Part shown: positions 1-8,726 of the stretch, piece by piece
How positions within the stretch are numbered: the first letter of the stretch is position 1
Layout: every line of letters begins with the position of its first letter
Assembly: GCA_002751075.1 (NCBI GenBank)
Contig: NAOQ01000781.1
Location: 1 to 24,963 of the forward strand
Reading direction: 5' to 3'
Length of the DNA stretch: 24,963 nt
From: Ichthyophonus hoferi
Lineage: Eukaryota > Opisthokonta > Ichthyosporea > Ichthyophonida > Ichthyophonidae
Made by a program: the position numbers and the translations under genes
Notes under the pieces: model-generated
Told to the model about the DNA's origin: nothing
The model's input: the letters and a program-made list of their open reading frames with translations, nothing else
Database searches by the model: none

Positions 1-39
<39 letters not shown>

Positions 40-140
40 GTTATTATTATTATTATTATTATTGTTATTGTTATTATTATCGTTAGTATTATTATTATTA
101 TTATTATTGTTATTATTGTCATTATTAATACTATTATTAT
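1..140. repeat. (ATT)n microsatellite
   Basis: Near-continuous ATT trinucleotides with occasional GTT or GTC interruptions. The array is cut by the window edge, so its full length is unknown. Confidence 0.95.
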
Positions 141-465
141 TATTATTACTATATATATATATATATATAATAAAAATAAAGAGTACAGTATGGAAGTAAA
201 CCCATTGTGAATCAGCCAATAAGATAGGACTGATCTTTATAGGCAGCCAATGACTACCCACTTTAGAGTCCTTTTTATTGGTCATCACTTCGTCTACCCT
301 GAGGGATCTTGACGTTACGACTATTAAGCTATTGGCTCAGACTGGGCTTAAAAGGAAATATAAAATATTATTATATGTGATATGTATATGAATAGGTATA
401 GGATAAGGTAGAGGTAGAAGTAGACATGTGTACGTGTATGTATATATATAGTTATAGTTTTAAGT

Positions 466-500
466 TATAGGTAGGTATAGGTAGGTATAGGTATAGGTAT
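466..500 (+). repeat. short GGTA/GGTATA tandem repeat
   Basis: Units of ATAGGTAGGT and ATAGGT follow each other, inside a wider GTAT-rich low-complexity stretch (about 360-530). Confidence 0.7.
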
Positions 501-824
501 GTGTATGTTTATATGTATATGTACACGTGTAAATGAGTCCTACCCCTAACCTATGTTATTGGCCAATGGAAGTTAAGAAGGAGGTAGGGAGGTAGGATGG
601 GGATCATTCTATCGCTAGTCCTTATATGGTTTTATGTATGTACATATATATACACTGGGCTTGGGCATAACAGCGTGTGTGTGATAAAGTCATACAGTAA
701 TAGTAATATCAATAGTAATAGTATAAGGTATATTACATAACAGCATGCATAACACCATCTCACCACCTATAGTACTCTAATATATTATAATAATCTAGAG
801 GTCCTAATATGTTACAAGAATACT

Positions 825-1040
825 AGTTAATTAATTTTGTTATAGCTATTAATTAACATTTAATATTATTAGCAGTTATTATATTATTACATAAGTAACC
901 TGGGAAAATAGGCAGTGCGATCTATTGGTGTAGACGGCAATCTAAGATTTCATTAAATTTAACCAGCCAATAGTAGAGGTTTTACAACTATAATAATAAG
1001 CCATTTCCGATTATATGTTTTAGGGTCAAAGTGAAAAATT
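825..1040. repeat. diverged tandem duplication, copy 1
   Basis: This block shares, in the same order, the landmarks TTAATTAATTTTGT, AGCAGTTATTAT, ACGGCAATC, TAAGCCATTTC and ATGTTTTRGGGTC with the next block (1072-1262). The copies are direct, about 30 bases apart, and differ by many substitutions and small indels. The duplication is therefore old. No coding frame is kept in either copy. Confidence 0.7.
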
Positions 1041-1071
1041 CTACCCAAGTCAGGAGTGTTAAAACAGTAAT

Positions 1072-1262
1072 ATTTAATTAATTTTGTATTTCTTTAGATA
1101 GCTATAATTATTTAATATTGTCAGCAGTTATTATTACATATGTAATCTGGAAAAATAGTTAGTGTTAAACGGCAATCCAAGATGATCGATAAAATTAAAC
1201 CAGTTGGCAGAGGTTCCAGGAGTATATAATAAGCCATTTCAGATCCTATGTTTTGGGGTCCA
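1072..1262. repeat. diverged tandem duplication, copy 2
   Basis: Second copy of the block at 825-1040, slightly shorter. It shares the AATCTGGAAAAATAG, ACGGCAATCCAAGAT and ATAATAAGCCATTTC segments with small changes. The function is unknown. Confidence 0.7.
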
Positions 1263-1463
1263 GATAATACATCTCCTTTCTTAAGTGTCTTGCCTAAAAC
1301 AAGTCCTGCTGACTTGTCTAATAATAAAAAACATGCTTTAGCTTATCAGTACTTTGTGTTTGTAAAGGGACACGTTAAAGCGCCACTTATTTTGGTATTC
1401 CCTCTCCTTCTAAACAAAAACAGGTTACAGGAACGCTCTTGCCTCTACTTATTATTTCCAACA

Positions 1464-1469
<6 letters not shown>

Positions 1470-1498
<29 letters not shown>
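1470..1498. repeat. (AT)n microsatellite
   Basis: Uninterrupted alternating AT dinucleotides. Confidence 0.9.
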
Positions 1499-1502
<4 letters not shown>

Positions 1503-1960
1503 CTGTATTATATACACTGTACTATATTAGATATATTATCATTTTTTACTATTGATTCTAGATTACTAATGCGTCCTATATTTCCCCACTTCGCTTTAGC
1601 TTCAAATTTCAACATTTTACGGATTTTTCGCTACACTGCGATTAATACCTAATACGGTAGTGATTAAACGCGATCGCAGCCATAATACCCGATTAGATTA
1701 CTATTAATTGCACGATTAGCATTAATCTAATCTATAATAAAATATTAGCTTTAGTAAACATGAGTGATTTATTGCAATCGTTAATAAAGATTACTAATGA
1801 AAAGAGGTGATTAAATAATATGCATTGTGGTTATTGGTACTAATTATAATTGATAGATCGAATTAAATAACAGAATATGTGGATGATATTTACTACACTA
1901 AACAAAAATACTTTTATATTAATAGTTTATATCTTATGTTAGTGTATTATATTATATTAC

Positions 1961-2059
1961 ATCATTATCTCATCTAGTGTGTATGGCAGCTGCCCATTGC
2001 AAGTACAGAAACGCAATAAAGCCCTAAGATTGTTATTGTTATCCATCCCAAGCAATTAA
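1961..2059 (+). pseudogene. possible LINE reverse-transcriptase C-terminal fragment
   Basis: A 32-codon open frame reads SVYGSCPLQVQKRNKALRLL near its middle. It resembles the stretch after the reverse-transcriptase core of non-LTR elements, where a YG/WGS motif is followed by L-Q-K-x-Q-N-R-A-L-R. The match covers only about 20 residues, and nothing on either side supports a longer element. It may be chance in AT-rich DNA. Confidence 0.2.
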
Positions 2060-2940
2060 CCCATTCCTTAATCAATCTAGGGTTAGTAATATTAATGTTT
2101 ACTTACAATAACTGCATATCATCATAGGTAGGTCCAGTCACAGACAGAGTCCTTAATAGGTTCTGAATATGGCATACTATTGCATACTTAATAATCTTAT
2201 TACTTAATTAAACAAAAACTATTAAAAGTTTAATATCAACTAATTAATGAACTAACACTTAACTATATATGCTAATCCAAATGTATTTAGCTATACTCGA
2301 CCTCCTATTTCAAGTTAATGAAAACAACTCTATCTGTGATCACCCCTTAATCTGTTTTGACCAACTTATCAGATGGATTATAATCCATAATAAAATTAGA
2401 TGGCTGGTATAATACTGTGGTAGTGCATGTATATAGGTAGAGAGGATGTGGTACATAGGTATATAGAGTATATATTATGACCGCCATCTGGCAGTAATTA
2501 ATTATTCTATATATGGAGATATTATCAAACAGATTTAGGTGTTAATAGGAATGTATACAATTTATACAATAGTATTTCATATTGCAAAACTGTATGACGC
2601 ATGTCTCGCATTATTATTGGCTGTGCCATCCACCTAAGATTTTATTGACAAACCAGAAAATATTTAACAGATATGAATAATATTTCATCCAATGAAATAT
2701 AGGATAGATCACACTATCTATCTCTGATTGGCTAATTAAGTCTTTATATTTAACCATAATATATCATTGGACGATCTAATCCACCACTCCATCATAGAAA
2801 CAAAATAAAATAAAATATTTTATGCTATCAACTAATCCAAACAATTAGTAGCAATATAGTCGAAAGAAGCTCGTTAAAATTTAACTAGCCACCGCCAACA
2901 ATCACAACACATTAAGGCTGTGTTCCTAGTGGTCCCTGCT

Positions 2941-4520
2941 TTACCATAGCGCATATTCAGGGAAGGTCTGTCCAAACACCTTAACCAATAGATAGACGCA
3001 ATACACCTGGAAGAGGTAGCCCACGAAATTCTGACGTATCTTCTCCAAGAGGGAGGGAGGGGGAGCGACAGCCATGTTGGTCCAGGGAAAGGACTTACCT
3101 ACAGAGGGAGAGGGAGAGGGAGAGAGTTAGTGTGGTGCACATATGGTATGTATATGTGCTAGGCAAGGCAACAGGCCTTCCCATATATAGGTATATACAC
3201 CCTTACCCAATTACTTACCCTCACGGTCAGACATGACAGCCTCCCTTCCGTTATCTGTGATCAGATCGCCATTGGGACCAATCACCACCAAGTGGGGAAT
3301 ACTGGTGACTTTATACCTATATATAGTAGGACGGGGTTAGAAAGACAGAGCAAATACTAATAAAATCAGGGTATTGCAGGAGGAAATAAAGGGTGATGAT
3401 TGGATTAACTAGTTTTAACTAATATACATTACATGGTATGCTATATACCATATATAGACATAAATATATTAACATGTTTACCCAACCTATCATAAAAAGA
3501 CATTAAATCCTCTACCACTTATAATGCAGTATACAAATAACCTCTAATGCTCACTTCGCTGCCAGGTCATCCTTTAGTGCGGTGGCATCCAATGGGAGGG
3601 CAGCCCATGGCATGGTGCCAAAGTATTCGTCAAACTCCTCCTTCTTATTGTCCCAACTACAGAAAATAATCTGGAACCGTTGATTGGTCCCTTGGTTTAT
3701 CCTCTGCAAGAGGGAGAGGGATGGGATTAGTCAAGATTGTGATAGACTAAAGATGGGTAGAAGGGGGTAGAATACCTGCAATTATATTATATAGTATTAT
3801 CTAATCATAATATCCTATCATATCCTACTATAGACTAATTACATACATACCTTATATGTATCTATTAAAGCAGGTGTGAATCCGCGGCAGGGAGGGCACC
3901 AATGAGCGCTAAAATAAATGGCAACAGCCTCACAGTCAGCCAGAGAGGATGTACTGATCTCAGTGACTTTCTGTACACCAATAAGGGTTAGTCGTTAATA
4001 CATTAAAAATTACATATTGATATTGATTGAAATTTTAATGATATATCCTGCCTTTTAGTTGTCCCAATTGTGTTCAATATTTTTAAATATAATTGTAAAG
4101 TTTGCTTGTATTGGTTGGTTAAATAATATATTAAGATCTATATTTGATATTACCTGCCAATGCCACTAACCCCAACAAATAGCATAATGGGAAGATGTCC
4201 ATATATAAGTATAGAGGATATAGTCTAGTGATTAATAACCTAATGGATGTATAGATGAAAGACATAGAATATAGTAGGAAAGGAAGAGAAAGGACTAACA
4301 AAAAAAAAATAACACCACAATGTCAAACAAAGAGAGGATATGAAAGGACAACAGAAAAAAGAGAATAATAGCGAGAGAAGATAATATAACGTAGAATGAG
4401 GAGAGGGTATGTATAGGCATCACTAACCCCATCCTCTCCGTGTACCAATAAGGTCTCTCCAAATATTTTGGTAAAGGCGCTCCCCTTGGTAGTAGGGGTG
4501 GTTGTATTATTGGTAGCCAT
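2941..4520 (-). CDS. nucleoredoxin/tryparedoxin-like thioredoxin-fold protein
   Basis: Likely a cytosolic thiol-disulfide oxidoreductase of the nucleoredoxin/tryparedoxin family. Exons on the minus strand are 4428-4520, 3851-3970, 3555-3703, 3219-3316 and 2941-3098. Together they encode 205 residues and all phases agree. The redox motif WCPPCRG sits at residues 55-61 (Cys56, Cys59), after a beta strand [10 protein letters not shown]. It is followed by [15 protein letters not shown], typical of the family, and the cis-proline TSIPHLVVI (Pro128). The family motif FPW follows at about 157-159. The usual single-domain length is about 145 residues, so this protein has a longer tail. Its last 35 residues are largely hydrophobic ([17 protein letters not shown]), possibly a membrane anchor or amphipathic helix. 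The start is the first in-frame ATG of the exon encoding [11 protein letters not shown]. Donors are GTTAGT, GTATGT, GTGAGC and GTAAGT. The substrate is unknown. Confidence 0.9.
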
Positions 4521-4814
4521 GGGGACCTTACTATGGAAACCGTAGGGTTAATGTGGTTGTGACAACAATATAACATGACCCTTTGTCTCATGTTATCTGG
4601 TGTTATACCTTAGTTATTCTCCCTATGAAAGTATTATACAGACAATTTTCCACTCCCCTTCTCTTTCATATATAACTAAAACCCCCTCTATTACTCCCTC
4701 TCTCTTTCTTTCTATATCTATAACATGTCTATAACTATCAACACTAATATATTACAAAATTCATCCTCTGTGTCTGTTAAGTCCTTCATCTTAGCTCTCC
4801 CTCTACCTATATAC

Positions 4815-4818
<4 letters not shown>

Positions 4819-4858
<40 letters not shown>
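4819..4858. repeat. (CT)n microsatellite
   Basis: About 20 uninterrupted CT dinucleotides inside a pyrimidine-rich stretch, roughly 300 bases upstream of the nucleoredoxin-like start codon. Confidence 0.95.
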
Positions 4859-4862
<4 letters not shown>

Positions 4863-6153
4863 AATTAATATCATATATATATTATATGCATTTTATCCTA
4901 CTATCACCTACATTTTACTTTCTACTATCCTACACGTTCACCAGTAAACTCGTTTATTGTTCCTATCTATAGATGTAGTAAAATACTAAGTGCGATCGGA
5001 ATTACAATCACGACTAATCTCATTAACATGGATTATTTCATTGGTTAAATGACTTTTACATTAAATGCCATTAATTGTCATTTCTACCTATAAATAAGTG
5101 CCGATTGATAAGGGAGAGATTGAATCATGAGCTAGACACGTGTACATATGATAAAAGTCATGTTTAATATGAAATATGAAATGTTTTACACATAATACAT
5201 CAATTATTGTATTAAATATATGAATGAGGTCGTTGACTTGAATGTAGTGTGTTACAAAGGATTAAATTTCTAGTCATCAACGTCCAGTTGATTGGTCATT
5301 GATTGTTTATGTCTCTTATCCTCCAAGGAAAGGCCGTGTATTTGTTGTCCAATAAAAATTCATCCTTATGTTTAAACATGTGTTTCATTGATAAAAGCCA
5401 ATAATATATAAATTAAAAGAATAAAATAGAATCTATTACGTACTATATTACATAATCTACATTGTATAATATGCATTGATATCATTCAAGTATAATATTC
5501 CCGAGATAAATAGTACTTATTCCATACTATCCATCATTCTTACCTGTTAAGATTCAAATAACTAGATAAAAGGTATTAGAAACAGCAGCGAGTAATTGTA
5601 TCAATGGTAAAGGATAATATGGATCCTTTGATTGATTGTTGATTTACTATATTGATTCATGTTGACTGACTCCAGTTTCAATTTAATATGGATTGATAGG
5701 TCAAAACTCGATCTCTTGTGAGCACGATCGTAACTACGAATGAACACATAGTTTTACCGAAAGAAATTTTGATAGGATAGTGAGCAGGAATGGAATGATC
5801 AATCTTACACAACTTAATCAAATACCATTCTCTAATCAATAAAACCGATTTGTCAAGACATGGTATGTGGTATGTGAGCACTTAACATCTAAGAGAAAAT
5901 TCGGTAATTTGTCATCTAAAGGAGGGACACAATAGTACTTTGAGTTGTATTAGCCAACAAGGCCCTTTACGGTCAGTCCTATTTAAAGTAATTTTTATGG
6001 TGTTAACCATGTTTGGCACGAACAATAAAGATAAGAAAAGTATAAATACAAACTGAAGCAACTGATAAAGGGATCCCCGGTATACCCGCTCAAAAATACA
6101 GTAACAGTAGCAAAAATATAAAAACACTTGAAACACACAAAATTTTGCATTTA

Positions 6154-6456
6154 CAGGGGTTACTAGAAATAATTTGACAAATCAATGGACAGATACCAAC
6201 AATAAATGGGCATTTTGAATATATAAATAATGTAAAAATGAAATAAAATAATGGAGAGGAAATTGAGAGAAATTTACATTTTTCCTCTAGTGAAAACAAA
6301 AAAATGTTTGGTGTTTTTATATTCAAAGTGTCCATTTATTGTTGGGATCTGTCTACTTATGTAGGGATTTGTCAAATTATTTTCAGGATTTGCCACTCCA
6401 TTTTGGGATTTGTCCATTTATGTAAGGATTTGTTGAATTATTTCTGAGAACCCTTG
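6154..6456. mobile_element. non-autonomous inverted-repeat element (MITE-like) flanked by TA
   Basis: The left end reads CAGGGGTTACTAGAAATAAT. The right end, in reverse complement, reads CAAGGGTTCTCAGAAATAAT. Each is directly flanked by TA (6152-6153 and 6457-6458), as for Tc1/mariner-type insertion. Inverted similarity continues inward through TTTGACAAATC and CAACAATAAATGG. The right arm contains a second, tandem version of the same segment, so it is longer than the left arm. There is no transposase frame. The 303-bp length and AT-rich core fit a miniature element mobilised in trans. Assignment to the Tc1/mariner superfamily rests only on the TA duplication. Confidence 0.65.
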
Positions 6457-6642
6457 TAATTATATGCATGTAATAATCACATCACTATTGTAATGTCTAG
6501 TCCACCGTTGGCATTAGCGTACAATAATTAGTGTCCAAATCTTTTGCTCATTCAGAACTCAGATAACTAACTGTCTACTAATATTAAATAATGACAATGG
6601 ATATTATTTACATTGTAATATAGCATCCCTTACTGATCAGTC

Positions 6643-6711
6643 TTATTGTCCAATATCTACATTAGCACCTAAATGAATGAAAGCATCAATTTGCTCTGAA
6701 TTAGGCCAGAG
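6643..6711 (-). pseudogene. possible ankyrin-repeat remnant
   Basis: A 22-codon frame contains SEQIDAFIHLGANVDIG, like the second helix and loop of an ankyrin repeat (I-x-x-L-I-x-x-G-A-N-V-x). The frame ends at a stop on the downstream side and is closed by stops just upstream, so no intact repeat array is present. It is either a fragment of a decayed gene or coincidence. Confidence 0.25.
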
Positions 6712-7309
6712 ATATAATTACTACAACCAGTTATCTAAAGAGTTGGTATACATGCCTTCTATAGAACCTCCACCACAAGAACTAAGCCTTAAAGACAAAT
6801 CAGATCAAGTGACTATTGCTACCACTGGCCCAGCAAAATTTACTATAGAATATTCAATTGGAGATTCTGAGAGCTGTGGGCAATACGCTAGAACTGCCAC
6901 AGATTCTTATATTCATTAAATATGACTGTGATCCAAGTGTTGATTGATATAATTGAATCAATGGCTAATCTATGATCCTTGCATTCAATTAAAATTTATG
7001 TCTACCTATGTAAATCAAGAAGAGTTCATAATAGGAAGAACACCAATGGAGCAGACTGCTGCCATCACCACTAATATAATACGAATTTTATCAATGCTAC
7101 ATACAGCGACTTATAGATAGTATTCATTAGCTTTAACTAACTACTTGTAGGTTAAGACAGGGCCTGTCTGCCGGTACGGATAACTATAATGGATGAATAG
7201 AGTAAATATATGAACCTAAACAAACCATGACTTGCAGAGGGTCAGATGTTGCATGCTTCTAATAAATCACTGGGCCAACAACTATTAGATATATACATAG
7301 TATAGCTTT

Positions 7310-7485
7310 TATGGTTACAATACTATGATATTATTGATACTATGATACTAGTTTACTATTACACTGTTATACTATGAGACAATTATACTATATTAATATT
7401 ATACTGTTGTACCATGACACTATTGTACTCTCATACTGATATACTATTCTACTATTATATTATTACACTATTATACCATTATGTT
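7310..7485. repeat. degenerate TACTAT-rich minisatellite
   Basis: Imperfect units built on ATACTAT/TACTATT follow each other with a shifting period of roughly 7 to 10 bases. The motif vocabulary is the same as in the cleaner 10-base array at the right edge of the window. Confidence 0.6.
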
Positions 7486-8726
7486 ATAATGAAATACCGC
7501 CAGATGCACATGACCCTTCTGTGATCTATAAGATAATATAGTAAAGCTTCCAGGTATCTCCCCTGCATTTATAGTATACCTTCTGATTAATGTAAAGAAG
7601 TGCACAAACTAAGCACTGATTGCTTGACTCACTGGAATATATCCCGAGAAAGAACAACATTAGATTTCTTCCTCTAACCCGTGGACCAAAGAATGCTCTT
7701 AGTTGATATCATAATAAGAAGTGAAAAGGATTTTATTTAAATTGTCTTTTTGGTCATTATTAATGAACTGAACAGACGTTAAATAATCCTTCACTGGTGT
7801 ACTGACCTGTTAGTCTATCTAATCTAATCAAGTAGATAATGAATTATACATGCATTGGAATTATGAATTAATACCTATGCAGTAGTGTACAGCTTTACAA
7901 TAAACTCCAGCGATTTTCATGATCTACAATACAAGCATAAAAGAGCCAAGAATTGGGGTCTAAGTTGATTAATTAGAAAAGGCCAATGCCTTAAAAGCCC
8001 ATGGTGAGCCTCGACCCAATAGGTATCCTTAATACAATTATATTGATAAAACGTATCAGTTACAACTATCTATTTATATTACACCACCAATTGTCCAATG
8101 AGCCTTAACTATAAATAATTAAAGAATGAATAAAGTTAACCAATGAGATAGCGCAGTGAAGGTTAATTACTGGATCATTAATAAATTAAAATAGTCCTAA
8201 TTACCAACTTACAGTTACAACAAAAATCAACAGAGAGGTTTCGATCTGCTCTAACCACTTTACCATATACAGTTGGCTAGCTAGACCTACAAGGATTGTT
8301 TTAAATTTTAATTATTATATATTATGTAAGTCAAAGATAACAGGTTTATGTAAAGAGTAATCCTAGGTAATAAGATATAGGGTTCTACCATAACTTAGAG
8401 CCAGAGTTTGCAATAAGCTGTGTGGTAAGGGGTAGGAGCCTATTGAGGAATTGCTAAGAGAAAGGATGTGAACAGATCAATATTTGGTACATGTTAATAC
8501 TTGCGTGCAGGTATATATATACATATAAGTATCTATGCAGGTGGAGATATGTATATAGATTAGTATGGGTTTGTATCCTTTTGTACGGGCATATAAATAT
8601 TTATAAACTATTGAATGTGTGGAGCTATTAATGAGGAAAGGTGGAGAGGAGATCAAGTAGGTAATAAGGAAGGAGAAGGACATATGTATGACTGATAAAA
8701 ATAGAAAAAATTGTCCTATAGTCAGA

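Larger units (their letters stand above)
1..2940. other. gene-poor region with simple repeats and a diverged duplication
   Basis: No supported gene is seen in this stretch. It holds an ATT microsatellite at its left edge, a short AT run near 150-168, a GGTATA-type repeat near 466-500, a diverged tandem duplication (825-1040 and 1072-1262), an AT run (1470-1498) and one weak retrotransposon-like reading frame (1961-2059). Several CCAAT/ATTGG pentamers occur at 200-600. The open frame at 1248-1469 starts inside the second duplication copy and resembles nothing I know. Confidence 0.7.
4521..8726. other. long intergenic region, no supported gene
   Basis: This stretch lies upstream of the nucleoredoxin-like gene and downstream of cyclin-Y. 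It holds a CT microsatellite (4819-4858), an inverted-repeat mobile element (6154-6456), a short ankyrin-like remnant (6643-6711, minus) and a degenerate TACTAT-rich tract (7310-7485). Open frames of 65-98 codons occur on both strands, but they are low-complexity or unlike known families. The frame at 6677-6919 (80 residues, plus) has a balanced amino-acid composition but no recognisable domain, and it overlaps the ankyrin-like remnant on the other strand. Confidence 0.6.

Noticed and set aside
1248-1469. 73-codon plus-strand open frame
   Set aside because: It begins in the diverged duplication, has no family resemblance and ends in the AT repeat. It is probably chance.
4295-4591. 98-codon minus-strand open frame overlapping the nucleoredoxin-like exon 1
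   Set aside because: It reads exon 1 in another frame and continues into low-complexity intron sequence. The 4428-4520 frame is the one that fits the family.
5678-6335. three minus-strand open frames of 67-81 codons
   Set aside because: They are Phe/Leu/Ile/Tyr-rich readings of AT-rich DNA, partly inside the inverted-repeat element, with no recognised motif.
8238-8265. tRNA-like words on the minus strand: an A-box-like TGGTAAAGTGG and a B-box-like GATCGAAAC
   Set aside because: The two boxes are only 8 bases apart, far too close for a tRNA or an intact tRNA-derived SINE, and no acceptor stem can be drawn. At best it is a rearranged scrap.
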